A stretch of 64,000 nt of DNA from Sedimentitalea todarodis (GTDB taxonomy: Bacteria > Pseudomonadota > Alphaproteobacteria > Rhodobacterales > Rhodobacteraceae), in assembly GCF_032595355.1 (NCBI RefSeq), contig NZ_JASMWN010000012.1, positions 62,001-126,000 on the forward strand. Reading direction: 5' to 3'. Position numbers and translations under genes: made by a program. Below the pieces are notes generated by a model, which searched no databases, had not been told where the DNA came from, and saw nothing but the letters and a program-made list of their open reading frames with translations. Positions 1 through 8,053 of the stretch are shown one piece after another; position 1 is the first letter of the stretch, and each line of letters opens with the position of its first letter.

Positions 1-727
1 CATCGAGTTCTTCAACCAACTCGCTGCTGGTCAGCTTGATCGTCGCCAGTGGCGTGCCGAGTTCGTGCGCGGCGGCGGCTACCACGCCACCAAGATCGGT
101 CAGCTTCTGCTCGCGAGACAATGCCATCTGCGTCGCCACAAGCGCATTGTTCATGGATTGGATTTCCGAACTGATACGGCGCGAATAGGCTCCCATGAAG
201 ATGATGGCGATGATGATCGCGGCCCAGTTGCCAAAGACAAAGAAGTCGGGAATTTGCAGGATAGTTCCCTGTTCCGTGCGCAGGGGGATATTGAACATGG
301 CGAGAAACGTCACGAGTATGATCGCGCTGCTGCCGATCAGGACCGTCGAACCAAGCCCGAGAACCGTTGCCGAGATGGTGACCGGCCCCAGAAGCAGCAA
401 CGCAAACGGATTGCTCAGACCACCGGTCAGGTAGAGCAGGAACGCCAGCTGCAGCAGATCAAACACTACCATCATGAAGTTCTCGAACTCCGAGAGCCGC
501 TTGTTTTCCGGAAAAATGAATATCGCGACCAGGTTTCCGATCACCGAGATACCGACCGTCAAGAAACAGAGACCGATTTCCAGCCGAAGGCCAAAGAACT
601 GCTGTGCGGCGGTGATGGCGGCTAATTGCCCGGCAATGGCCACCCACCGCAGCAGGATCATGGTGCGCAGTCGAATCCAGCTGCTGCGGGGTTGACCGTG
701 CATAAGGCCCATTTCGGTTGCATTCAT
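1..727 (-). CDS. regB: RegB/PrrB redox-sensing histidine kinase (3' end beyond window)
   Basis: Membrane sensor kinase that responds to the redox state of the quinone pool and phosphorylates RegA. The first 242 residues are in the window. About six hydrophobic segments lie between residues 22 and 180. The quinone-binding heptapeptide of this family (GGLSNPF) is at residues 102-108, and the dimerisation H-box (AAAHELGTPLATIKL) puts the phospho-accepting His at 221. The conserved redox Cys and the ATPase domain fall beyond base 1. It is transcribed divergently from senC across an 88-bp gap, the classical regB / senC-regA arrangement. The ATG at 727 is chosen because it gives the usual family N-terminus. 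The frame is open to the window edge. Confidence 0.93.
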   Translation of the reverse strand, partial: MNATEMGLMHGQPRSSWIRLRTMILLRWVAIAGQLAAITAAQQFFGLRLEIGLCFLTVGISVIGNLVAIFIFPENKRLSEFENFMMVVFDLLQLAFLLYLTGGLSNPFALLLLGPVTISATVLGLGSTVLIGSSAIILVTFLAMFNIPLRTEQGTILQIPDFFVFGNWAAIIIAIIFMGAYSRRISSEIQSMNNALVATQMALSREQKLTDLGGVVAAAAHELGTPLATIKLTSSELVEELD

Positions 728-815
728 ATAGACACCTGACTGGTTGCAACGGCTGACTATGTTGATAGGAGTCCGCGTGGAAACGTCAACCACACAGTTC
801 CGGAGACCGACTGCC

Positions 816-1439
816 ATGTCACGCCAATATGCGATTGTTGCTGCCGTCGTCCTTGCGGCGCTTGTCGGGGGTGTCTGGGTCGCGACGATGATCGGAGGCG
901 CGTCAGACGATCAGTTCGCTGAATGCCGCGCCAGTCAGGTTGCCGGCGGGTCCGGTCAGATCGGCGGCCCTTTCGAACTTGTCAACTCCAAGGGTGAAAC
1001 CGTTACGGACAAAGAGGTCATAACCGAACCTGCGTTGCTCTACTTCGGCTATACCTTCTGCCCTGACGTGTGCCCGCTCGATGTGGCGCGCAATGCCGAA
1101 GCCATCGATATCCTGCAAGAACGTGGCAAAATGGTGACACCCATATTCATCTCGATCGATCCTGCACGGGACACTCCGGAGGTGGTTGGCGATTTCTCGG
1201 AGAACCTGCACGAGCGCATGATCGGATTGACCGGATCGCCAGAGCAGGTGAAATTGGCGAGCCAGGCGTTCAAGACTTACTACAAGGCACATCCGGCCGA
1301 GGATGAGTACTACCTCGTCGATCATTCCACGTTCAGCTACCTTGTTTTGCCAGAGCAAGGGTTTGTCGAATTTTTCCGCCGGGATATCACGCCAGAAGAC
1401 ATGGCGGAGGCCGTCGGGTGTTTCGTCGATAACATGTAG
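816..1439 (+). CDS. senC: SenC/PrrC, SCO1-family copper protein
   Basis: Thioredoxin-fold copper chaperone of the SCO1/SenC family, 207 residues, involved in cytochrome c oxidase CuA-centre assembly and in RegBA redox signalling. An N-terminal membrane anchor spans about residues 5-27. The copper ligands are visible: CPDVC with Cys82 and Cys86, and His170 in VDHSTF. The ATG at 816 follows GGAGA at a proper distance; an upstream in-frame start at 744 would add 24 uncharacteristic residues before the anchor. It lies between regB (divergent) and regA (same strand, 84 bp downstream), as in Rhodobacter. Confidence 0.93.
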   Translation: MSRQYAIVAAVVLAALVGGVWVATMIGGASDDQFAECRASQVAGGSGQIGGPFELVNSKGETVTDKEVITEPALLYFGYTFCPDVCPLDVARNAEAIDILQERGKMVTPIFISIDPARDTPEVVGDFSENLHERMIGLTGSPEQVKLASQAFKTYYKAHPAEDEYYLVDHSTFSYLVLPEQGFVEFFRRDITPEDMAEAVGCFVDNM

Positions 1440-1523
1440 TTTCAACGCAGCATTTGACGTTTGCCAGACCGCTGTTAATACTCCCGGGGCAAAATAAGAG
1501 CAATTGTCCGGGGGAGGAACCTT

Positions 1524-2078
1524 ATGGCGGAACCAGCACTGCAGGAGATCGGGCTCGACAAGTCGCTATTGCTCGTAGATGACGACGAACCGTTTCTCCG
1601 ACGGATGGCCAAAGCCATGGAGAAGCGCGGGTTCGAGATTGAAACGGCTTCATCGGTTGCCGCAGGGCGCGCGATTGCCACAGCCAGACCCCCCGCCTAT
1701 GCCGTCGTTGACCTGAGGCTTGAGGATGGCAATGGCCTGGATGTTGTCGAAGTGTTGCGGGACAAACGCCCGGACAGCCGCGTGGTCGTCCTGACCGGAT
1801 ACGGGGCGATTGCCACAGCCGTGGCAGCCGTCAAGATCGGCGCGACGGACTATCTTTCCAAACCGGCAGACGCCACCGACATCACCAACGCGCTCCTCGC
1901 CAAGCCCGATGAATTGCCACCGCCACCGGAAAACCCGATGAGCGCGGATCGCGTGCGGTGGGAACATATCCAGCGTGTCTATGAACTCTGCGATCGCAAC
2001 GTAAGCGAAACCGCGCGCCGGCTGAACATGCACCGCCGCACATTGCAGCGAATACTGGCCAAGCGCAGCCCGCGATAG
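1524..2078 (+). CDS. regA: RegA/PrrA/ActR redox response regulator
   Basis: DNA-binding partner of RegB, 184 residues, controlling photosynthesis, respiration, carbon and nitrogen genes according to redox state. The receiver domain occupies residues 13-125 with an acidic pocket (VDDDE) and the phosphorylated Asp63 in VVDLRLEDG. A short proline-rich linker (DELPPPPENP) follows. The C-terminal Fis-type helix-turn-helix (RNVSETARRLNMHRRTLQR) is the family signature. A GGGGGAGG ribosome site precedes the ATG. The next gene starts two bases after the stop, so the two are probably translationally coupled. Confidence 0.95.
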   Translation: MAEPALQEIGLDKSLLLVDDDEPFLRRMAKAMEKRGFEIETASSVAAGRAIATARPPAYAVVDLRLEDGNGLDVVEVLRDKRPDSRVVVLTGYGAIATAVAAVKIGATDYLSKPADATDITNALLAKPDELPPPPENPMSADRVRWEHIQRVYELCDRNVSETARRLNMHRRTLQRILAKRSPR

Positions 2079-2080
2079 AG

Positions 2081-3235
2081 ATGCCGGAACCGGCGGAGAC
2101 CCAACCCCTTCCTGAAGGCGGATGGTCTGAGGACATCAGGCATCTGATGGATGCCACCGTGGTGCCTCCCGCCGAAAACGGATTTGTACAAGCCGCCGGT
2201 GTGCTTGACTCCGATGGAACCTATTGCGCGCACGGCGCGTTGTGGCGCAGGTTTCGCCCCCTGACGACAGAACCCGCGCGGCCAGAGGGCGATTTGCAGA
2301 ACCTGCCCGGGCGGTGGTTGTGGGGCGGTGTCCTTTGGGCGCATTTTGGCCATTTCCTGGTGGAAAGCACATCGCGGCTCTGGGCGTTGGAGCACCTGGA
2401 TCAGCCTGTCGATGGGGTCCTGTTCATCCCCAAACGCCCGCGTGCCGGGGAGAATCTGCGCGGATTTCACACGGGTTTTCTCGACATGATGGCACCGGGA
2501 TTGCCGATCCGCGTGGCGACCGCGCCCACGCAGGTCGAGGAGCTGATCGTTCCCGGGCAGGGCTTTGGGCTGGGTTTGATCACCGCCGGAACCGATCGAT
2601 TTCGCACCGCCATTCACAACCGGTTCGCCAAGAATGTCGCGGCGGATGGTCCCGAAAGGATCTATCTGTCGCGGTCTGCATTGGGCCTCGGCAAGGGCGG
2701 TTTGCTGGGCGAGGAGCGACTGGAAGAATTGTTGCAGGCAGAAGGCTACGAGATATTTCACCCGCAGCAGCACGATCTTGCCACGCAGATTGCCCGCTAC
2801 AAGGCGGCAAAGCAGATGATCGCCGCTGACGGGTCCGCGGTGCACCTCTATGCGATGGTTGGGCGGCCCGATCAGGCGGTGGCGATGATCCTGCGACGCC
2901 AATCACGATCCAACAACCTGTTGGCCGATAATGTGCGCCATTTCTGCGGCACCGAGCCCACGGTCATATCGGCATTGCGTACGGAATGGGTGCGCAAGAG
3001 CCAGAATAAATCCAGTCGCCTGTCGTTCGGGGAGTTGGATCACGCGGCCATCGGCGCGGCGCTTGCACGCAGTGGTTTCATATCCGAACAGACACGCTGG
3101 CCTCTGCTGACAGAGGAAGAACGCAAACAGGTCTTTGCCGACAAGGGTTTGAATAAGTCGGACGACTTCATCGAAAGCCCGGGGTTCGTGCGCCAGAGGG
3201 TGCGGGCCATGCGCCAGGCCCGGCGCACGGGTTAA
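2081..3235 (+). CDS. GT61-family (DUF563) glycosyltransferase
   Basis: Protein of 384 residues resembling glycosyltransferase family 61 proteins, which transfer sugars in polysaccharide or O-antigen synthesis. Supporting motifs are FLVESTSRLWAL near residue 92, RIYLSRSALGLGKGG near 195, and the C-terminal stretch IFHPQQHDLATQIARYKAAKQ followed by MIAADGSAVHLYAM, the usual nucleotide-sugar end of this family. There is no signal peptide or membrane span. The ATG lies two bases after the regA stop, so it should be co-transcribed with regA. Its end overlaps the convergent HD gene by four bases. Donor and acceptor sugars cannot be told from sequence. Confidence 0.75.
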   Translation: MPEPAETQPLPEGGWSEDIRHLMDATVVPPAENGFVQAAGVLDSDGTYCAHGALWRRFRPLTTEPARPEGDLQNLPGRWLWGGVLWAHFGHFLVESTSRLWALEHLDQPVDGVLFIPKRPRAGENLRGFHTGFLDMMAPGLPIRVATAPTQVEELIVPGQGFGLGLITAGTDRFRTAIHNRFAKNVAADGPERIYLSRSALGLGKGGLLGEERLEELLQAEGYEIFHPQQHDLATQIARYKAAKQMIAADGSAVHLYAMVGRPDQAVAMILRRQSRSNNLLADNVRHFCGTEPTVISALRTEWVRKSQNKSSRLSFGELDHAAIGAALARSGFISEQTRWPLLTEEERKQVFADKGLNKSDDFIESPGFVRQRVRAMRQARRTG

Positions 3236-3828
3236 CCGATCTTGCGCAACAAGGTGTCGTGGCGCTGGATGAAATCGCGACGCGCGTCGACCGGAGGGCG
3301 CAGCCGGATGTCCAGATCAGCGATCAGGGTTCTGTCCGGTTTGCCGAAGAACTTGTTTGCCTCTGCCTCGGCAAAGCCCGCGATGCGCGTGGCTTCCATC
3401 CAGGCGCTGATGCGATCGGCCTTCTTGATCTGTTTCTTGATCGTGGCCGGTATCGTGGCCGGCAGGCCAAAACGAATGTGAATGGCGGCCATAAGGCGCG
3501 CGTCCAACTCGTCATAACCCGGCCCCACCGACGCCTTGACCGGGGAAATCATGTCGCCAATCACGTATTCCGGAGCATCGTGCAGCAGCGCCGCCAGCCG
3601 CCATTTGACAGGTGCCTTTGGCACGATCCGACCGAACAGATTCTCGACAAGCAACGAATGCTCTGCCACCGAAAAGGCAAAATCTCCGATGGTTTGGCCG
3701 TTCCAGCGGGCGACAAAGGCCAACCCATGGGCAATATCGTCAATCTCGATATCAACCGGCGTCGGGTCCAACAGATCAAGCCTGCGCCCCGAGAGCATAC
3801 GTTGCCAGGCACGGTTTTGCACAGCCAT
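3232..3828 (-). CDS. HD-domain phosphohydrolase (YfbR-like)
   Basis: Protein of 198 residues with the metal-binding HD signature: His in SVAEHSLLV, then the paired His-Asp in ALLHDAPEYVIGDMISPVK, and a later Asp in KKADRISAWMEATRI. This pattern matches the 5'-nucleotidase-like YfbR branch of the HD superfamily, which hydrolyses nucleotides; the substrate here is unknown. The ATG at 3828 is preferred over an upstream start at 3957 because GAGGAGG lies eight bases before it and the family N-terminus begins there. Its stop overlaps the stop of the convergent GT61 gene within ttaa, and no terminator separates them. Confidence 0.8.
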   Translation of the reverse strand: MAVQNRAWQRMLSGRRLDLLDPTPVDIEIDDIAHGLAFVARWNGQTIGDFAFSVAEHSLLVENLFGRIVPKAPVKWRLAALLHDAPEYVIGDMISPVKASVGPGYDELDARLMAAIHIRFGLPATIPATIKKQIKKADRISAWMEATRIAGFAEAEANKFFGKPDRTLIADLDIRLRPPVDARRDFIQRHDTLLRKIG

Positions 3829-3863
3829 GATGCAGCCCTCCTCAAGGCCAATGAATAATCTGA

Positions 3864-4550
3864 TCAGGTCTCGACCGGACCGGTTGCATAGACATGGTTG
3901 CCGTGGACCTTGCAGACGGCCTTGTACCTGAGATTGCGGAACGTTCGGCTGATCCATCGGGCCTCTGAAAAATACTCCAGTATCAGGATCGGCTTCCAGA
4001 TGTTGATGATATGGTATGCTCCCAGCAACGCGTTTTTTTCGTGCCCTTCCACATCCAGTTGCAGGATCGAAACCTTGCGATCGATGGGAACGGCGTAATC
4101 GAGCATCACCGATCGTACTCGGTTTACACCTTCGCCCGCAGCCTCGACCACGTGACTGACACCGCCCATGGGTGATCCGTCTGTCCGATGGGTCTGGAAC
4201 AGAACCTCACCGCCTTGATCCGACAGTGCAGCGTTCTGCAATTCAACATTCGCAAGACCGTTCAGCGCGACCGTCTGCTCGGCGGCGGCAAAGCTGCCCG
4301 GATTCGGCTCGAACGCCCAGATTTTGGCATTCAGGGCCATGCCATCGGACAGACCGGGAAGGAAATCACCAAAGAACGTGCCTGCATGAATAACGTCTCC
4401 ATCCCCACAATTGGCACGCATGAAATCAATCGTGTCCGGCTCGAACACACGGCCGGAGAGCACCGCCCTGGAGGCAGGTCGCGTTTCGACACCTTCGGGA
4501 ATGTGGTAGAGGCCGAACTTGTTTCGACCGATCAACGCATCGCCTGCCAT
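3864..4550 (-). CDS. FkbM-family methyltransferase
   Basis: S-adenosylmethionine-dependent methyltransferase of the FkbM type, about 228 residues. The SAM-binding first loop is degenerate but recognisable (DVIHAGTFFGDFLPGL), followed by IWAFEPNPGSF (acidic end of strand 2) and the family hallmark ILQLDVEGHEKNALLGA. Such enzymes methylate sugars or polyketides; with a GT61 gene nearby a role on a surface glycan is plausible but is inference. I chose the ATG at 4550, preceded by AGGCAGAG. A TTG at 4613 would extend it by 21 residues without a good ribosome site. The HD gene follows 35 bp downstream on the same strand. Confidence 0.82.
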   Translation of the reverse strand: MAGDALIGRNKFGLYHIPEGVETRPASRAVLSGRVFEPDTIDFMRANCGDGDVIHAGTFFGDFLPGLSDGMALNAKIWAFEPNPGSFAAAEQTVALNGLANVELQNAALSDQGGEVLFQTHRTDGSPMGGVSHVVEAAGEGVNRVRSVMLDYAVPIDRKVSILQLDVEGHEKNALLGAYHIINIWKPILILEYFSEARWISRTFRNLRYKAVCKVHGNHVYATGPVET

Positions 4551-4665
4551 TCTCTGCCTGTTCAAAATCAGCCCATACCGCCGAGTTTTGGTCGATGTTG
4601 CAGGGACTATCAAGAGATGTTAGGGCGTCGGCAATCAATGAAATCAGACTGGAGTGCCCTGGCCA

Positions 4666-6057
4666 ATGTCCGAAGATTACATCGTCAAAGATATCTCGCT
4701 GGCCGAATTTGGCCGCAAGGAACTGGACATCGCGGAAACCGAAATGCCGGGCCTGATGGCACTGCGCGACGAATACGGTGAGATCAAACCGCTGAAAGGC
4801 GCGCGCATCGTCGGCTCGCTGCACATGACAATCCAGACCGCCGTGCTGATCGAAACGCTGGTGGCACTGGGCGCGGATGTGCGTTGGGCGTCGTGCAACG
4901 TCTTTTCGACCCAGGATCACGCGGCGGCGGCGATTGCTGCCGGTGGGACCCCGGTGTTCGCGATCAAGGGTCAGTCGCTGGAAGAGCATTGGGATTACCT
5001 CGACAAATCGTTCATGTTCCCCGAAGGCGCGAACCTGATTCTCGACGATGGCGGTGATGCCACGCTTTACGTCTTGCTTGGCGCGCGCGTTGAGGCGGGA
5101 GAAACCAACCTGATCGACGTGGCCACATCGGAAGAAGAGGAGGCCATCTTTGCACAGATCAAGAAACGTATGGCCGCCAGCCCCGGTTGGTTCACCAAGA
5201 CACGTGACGCGATCCAGGGCGTATCCGAGGAAACCACCACCGGTGTGCACCGTCTCTATGAACTGCAAAGGAAAGGACAGCTTCCCTTCCCCGCGATCAA
5301 CGTGAACGACAGCGTGACCAAGTCGAAATTCGACAACAAGTACGGCTGCAAGGAATCGCTGGTGGACGGCATTCGCCGCGCGACCGATACCATGATGGCA
5401 GGCAAGGTCGCCGTTGTCTGTGGCTATGGCGACGTCGGCAAGGGTTCGGCCGCGTCGCTGAGCGGTGCGGGGGCGCGTGTAAAGGTGACCGAGGTCGATC
5501 CGATTTGCGCGCTTCAGGCGGCGATGGACGGGTTCGAAGTTGTGACGCTTGAGGACGCCCTGAGCACGGCAGACATCTTCATCACGACCACCGGCAACAA
5601 GGACGTGATCCGCATCGAGCATATGCGCGAGATGAAGGACATGGCGATCATCGGAAATATCGGCCATTTCGACAACGAAATTCAGGTCGCCTCGCTCAAG
5701 AACCACAAGTGGACAAACATCAAGGAACAGGTGGACATGATCGAGATGCCGAATGGCAATCGTCTGATCCTGTTGTCCGAAGGTCGCCTGCTGAACCTTG
5801 GCAACGCCACCGGGCACCCATCCTTTGTGATGTCGGCTTCGTTCACCAACCAGACCCTGGCGCAGATCGAGCTGTGGACGCGGGGCGACCAATACGGCAA
5901 CGAAGTCTACGTGCTGCCCAAGCATCTGGATGAAAAGGTCGCGCGGCTGCACCTCGACCGGATCGGCGTGAAGCTCTCGTCGCTGAGCAAGGAACAGGCC
6001 GACTACATCGGCGTTTCGACAGACGGCCCCTTCAAGCCCGAGCACTACCGCTACTGA
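4666..6057 (+). CDS. ahcY: Adenosylhomocysteinase
   Basis: Cytosolic NAD-dependent enzyme that hydrolyses S-adenosylhomocysteine to adenosine and homocysteine, keeping methyltransferases active. At 463 residues it is full length for the bacterial form. Motifs include GSLHMTIQTA, ASCNVFSTQDHAAAA, the NAD-binding VVCGYGDVGKGSA and the end sequence DGPFKPEHYRY. The ATG at 4666 has GGAG 11 bases upstream; an in-frame ATG at 4654 has no ribosome site. It closes the regBA neighbourhood, as in other Rhodobacterales, and is followed by a strong terminator. Confidence 0.97.
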   Translation: MSEDYIVKDISLAEFGRKELDIAETEMPGLMALRDEYGEIKPLKGARIVGSLHMTIQTAVLIETLVALGADVRWASCNVFSTQDHAAAAIAAGGTPVFAIKGQSLEEHWDYLDKSFMFPEGANLILDDGGDATLYVLLGARVEAGETNLIDVATSEEEEAIFAQIKKRMAASPGWFTKTRDAIQGVSEETTTGVHRLYELQRKGQLPFPAINVNDSVTKSKFDNKYGCKESLVDGIRRATDTMMAGKVAVVCGYGDVGKGSAASLSGAGARVKVTEVDPICALQAAMDGFEVVTLEDALSTADIFITTTGNKDVIRIEHMREMKDMAIIGNIGHFDNEIQVASLKNHKWTNIKEQVDMIEMPNGNRLILLSEGRLLNLGNATGHPSFVMSASFTNQTLAQIELWTRGDQYGNEVYVLPKHLDEKVARLHLDRIGVKLSSLSKEQADYIGVSTDGPFKPEHYRY

Positions 6058-6077
6058 AACGCGGGCGCAGGCATTCA

Positions 6078-6116
6078 AACGGGCAGCATTCGTAAGAATG
6101 CTGCCCGTTGTGTTTT
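6078..6116 (+). terminator. Rho-independent terminator of ahcY
   Basis: A perfect 14-bp stem (6078-6091 with 6096-6109) closed by a GTAA tetraloop, followed by gtgtttt. It lies 21 bp after the ahcY stop. Confidence 0.9.
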
Positions 6117-6297
6117 GGGGATGCAAAACACGCGACTGCCCAGAACGGGAGGGCATTTTACGCAGAGGCAGTATCGCGCACAATCGGTTTGTTGCCGACG
6201 GGAACGTTCGGAGATATTTCCCCTTTGTTTAAGTTGCCCCCCCCGCTAACGTTCTTTCCAGCCGATTGGGCTGTGTTTGCAAGGCGGGAGTTTTTTT

Positions 6298-6639
6298 ATG
6301 GGCAAACGTGACGATTTGATTGCGCAGTATGCGGACGATCTCAAAAACAAATGTGGCATGACGCCGGATATGGATTTGTTGACCAAGGTGACAATTGGCT
6401 GTGGGCCGGCAATTTATGACGCCGACGCCTCGACCGTCGCCGGGTCGCAACCGGCAGAGCTTGAAACGGTAAAGAAGAATTTCCTCGTCAAGAAGCTGGG
6501 CCTGGATGACGGCCCTGCACTGACCGAAGCCATCAACACTGCGATTGAGACCTACGGAAAATCAGAGCGGAACAAGTACCGCGCTGTGATCTACTACATG
6601 CTGACAAAGCACTTTGGAAAAGAATCGGTTTACGGCTGA
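6298..6639 (+). CDS. DUF2853 family protein
   Basis: Small soluble protein of 113 residues that matches my memory of DUF2853 (KNKCGMTPDMDLLTKVTIGCGPAIYDAD and ETVKKNFLVKKLGL, cited as separate motifs). No catalytic role is known to me. The ATG at 6298 is chosen because AAGGCGGGAG stands seven bases upstream; an in-frame start at 6277 precedes that site. A possible but imperfect stress-sigma promoter (GGAAC at 6201-6205, then CTTT 17 bases later) lies upstream. The gene is followed by its own terminator and is monocistronic. Confidence 0.75.
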   Translation: MGKRDDLIAQYADDLKNKCGMTPDMDLLTKVTIGCGPAIYDADASTVAGSQPAELETVKKNFLVKKLGLDDGPALTEAINTAIETYGKSERNKYRAVIYYMLTKHFGKESVYG

Positions 6640-6663
6640 CATATCGTCAGGCCAAACTTTGAG

Positions 6664-6700
6664 ACGCCCGCTCTTTGAGGTGGGCGTTTTGCATTTTAGA
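6664..6700 (+). terminator. Terminator after the DUF2853 gene
   Basis: An 8-bp stem with one G-T pair (acgcccgc at 6664-6671 with gtgggcgt at 6680-6687), then tttgcatttt. Confidence 0.75.
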
Positions 6701-6757
6701 CAGATCTTTCGGGCTTTGGGTTTGCGGAATCGGTCGTTTCCGGGCTATCAAAGCATA

Positions 6758-6863
6758 CGGCCAGGACGGTCGGGACCTGAGATTTCAATACGCGTGTGGT
6801 GAGTAGGTAACACGCGGGGTGAGAGGGAGGGTCCGACTACGTTCGGGCCCTCCCTGAGTTTTT
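6758..6863 (+). ncRNA. Possible small RNA between DUF2853 and DUF1761 genes
   Basis: This stretch has no ORF but ends in a strong rightward terminator and carries a second hairpin (cgcgtgt at 6791-6797 with acacgcg at 6810-6816). The DUF2853 gene already ends at its own terminator, so this terminator needs another transcript. A weak promoter-like pair (TTGCGG 6722-6727, TATCAA 6746-6751, 18-bp spacer) would start a transcript near 6758. It does not resemble SRP RNA, tmRNA or 6S RNA as I know them. The start is inferred. Confidence 0.3.
6824..6863 (+). terminator. Strong rho-independent terminator
   Basis: A 13-bp stem (6824-6836 with 6843-6855, one G-T pair), six-base loop, then gagttttt. 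The T-run is only on the plus side, so it does not serve the leftward DUF1761 gene. Confidence 0.85.
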
Positions 6864-6920
6864 GGCGGCGTTGCTACATCGTTTTGCCGCCATTCGGGCA
6901 TGATGCCCAAATGGCATCGC

Positions 6921-7316
6921 TCAAAACAGGGCCAGCACCAACCCCATCGCGGCACATCCCAGCGTCGCATACCCTCCGTCGATCACCGTGAGACTGACCG
7001 GGCGCATTCCGTAGGCGTTGTTGATCGCGATCCATGGGGTGATAAAGAACAAACCCACGCCACCTCCGGCCACCAGTCCGGCACCAAGCGTATCAATACC
7101 GCCCAGCGAAAAGACATGCCGCATCATCCCCGCAACAACGAGTTGCAGAACAAACGTCATCGCAAAAATCACCGGCGACTGGCCGCCTTCGGGCCCGCCA
7201 TCCGCATCTCTTCGAATACCCGCTGCTTGCATCCACGGCTCTGCCAATGCCATATACCAGACCGCCCCCAGCACAAATGACGTCGCTGCGGCAGCGATCA
7301 CGCTCAGAAACTCCAT
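6921..7316 (-). CDS. DUF1761 family membrane protein
   Basis: Integral membrane protein of 131 residues with four hydrophobic helices. The N-terminal helix with AVWYMALAEPWMQAAG is typical of DUF1761 proteins, which have no established function. A GGAGG ribosome site sits six bases before the ATG. It follows the EVE gene on the same strand 41 bp downstream and could be the last gene of the tsaD-gpsA-YCII-EVE run. Confidence 0.8.
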   Translation of the reverse strand: MEFLSVIAAAATSFVLGAVWYMALAEPWMQAAGIRRDADGGPEGGQSPVIFAMTFVLQLVVAGMMRHVFSLGGIDTLGAGLVAGGGVGLFFITPWIAINNAYGMRPVSLTVIDGGYATLGCAAMGLVLALF

Positions 7317-7357
7317 GAAATCCTCCGTTGACTGTTGTCGGGAAGAAGTCTGCCCGA

Positions 7358-7780
7358 TCAGTCGGGTTTTGTCTGCCCCATCTCACAGACGATGCGCCAT
7401 TCGCTCTCGGTCACCGTTTGCACGGAGAGGCGGGAATTCTTGACCAGAACCATTTCTGCAAGCCGCTCCTCGGCCTTGATCTGATCAAGCGTCACAGGAT
7501 TGGAAAACGGGCGCACGGCCTTGATATCGACGCAGTCCCAGCGATCATCATCCGTGGTACTGTCAGGGTGCGATTCCGCACAAACCTCAACGATCCCGAC
7601 AATCTTGCGATCCTTCTGCGACAGGTAGAAAAACCCGCGATCACCCAGCTTCATCTCCCGCATGAAATTTCGGGCCTGGTAGTTGCGCACGCCATCCCAC
7701 TCTTCGCCAACGTCTCCCTTGGCAACCTGCTGTTCCCAACTCCAGGTCGATGCTTCGGATTTGAAGAGCCAATATGCCAT
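7358..7780 (-). CDS. EVE domain protein
   Basis: Protein of 140 residues consisting of one EVE (PUA-like) domain: MAYWLFKSEASTWSW at the start, WDGVRNYQARNFMREM and GDRGFFYLSQKDRKIVGIVEV in the middle. EVE domains bind modified bases in DNA or RNA; the ligand here is unknown. The ATG at 7780 overlaps the last base of the stop of the upstream YCII gene (TGATG), indicating translational coupling. An earlier in-frame start at 7801 would lie inside that gene. Confidence 0.9.
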   Translation of the reverse strand: MAYWLFKSEASTWSWEQQVAKGDVGEEWDGVRNYQARNFMREMKLGDRGFFYLSQKDRKIVGIVEVCAESHPDSTTDDDRWDCVDIKAVRPFSNPVTLDQIKAEERLAEMVLVKNSRLSVQTVTESEWRIVCEMGQTKPD

Positions 7781-8052
7781 CAGCCGACGACCTTTTTCCA
7801 TGGGACCAGTTCGACATCCTGAAATAGCCCGGCTTTGGCATAGGGATCATTCGCCGCCCAGTCCCTTGCAGCGGCGAGGTCATCCACATCAAGGATGACG
7901 AGCGATCCGATCATCCCGCCTGCGTCATCCAGCAACGGCCCGGCCTGCGAGACCACGCCGGTTTCTTCGATATAGGCAAGATGGGCGGCGCGATTGTCGA
8001 GCCGGGTTTGCAGCGCACCGGCAGTGTCACGGGCAATCAGAGCAACGAGCAT
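7780..8052 (-). CDS. YciI-like (YCII) domain protein
   Basis: Small protein of 90 residues of the YCII family (ferredoxin-like fold): a His (RAAHLAYIEETGVV) and an Asp (LVILDVDDLAAARDWAANDPY) occupy the family's putative active-site positions. No reaction is firmly assigned to most members. AGGAAGA precedes the ATG, and the start lies one base after the gpsA stop. It belongs to the tsaD-gpsA-YCII-EVE operon, in which all four genes overlap or nearly touch. Confidence 0.85.
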   Translation of the reverse strand: MLVALIARDTAGALQTRLDNRAAHLAYIEETGVVSQAGPLLDDAGGMIGSLVILDVDDLAAARDWAANDPYAKAGLFQDVELVPWKKVVG

Positions 8053-8053
8053 G

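Noticed and set aside
65..625. Rightward open frame of 186 codons at the window start
   Set aside because: It is antisense to regB, whose heptapeptide and H-box are clear.
4551..4665. SAH or SAM riboswitch before ahcY
   Set aside because: I looked for a conserved SAH-aptamer pattern in this short leader and found no convincing paired elements.
4426..6183. Long leftward open frame (about 585 codons) opposite ahcY
   Set aside because: It is the antisense shadow of ahcY; composition is Arg/His-rich, there is no ribosome site, and ahcY is unmistakable.
6201..6226. Seventh EcfG promoter before the DUF2853 gene
   Set aside because: GGAAC is followed after 17 bases by CTTT instead of GTTT, so it is kept only as a weak possibility.
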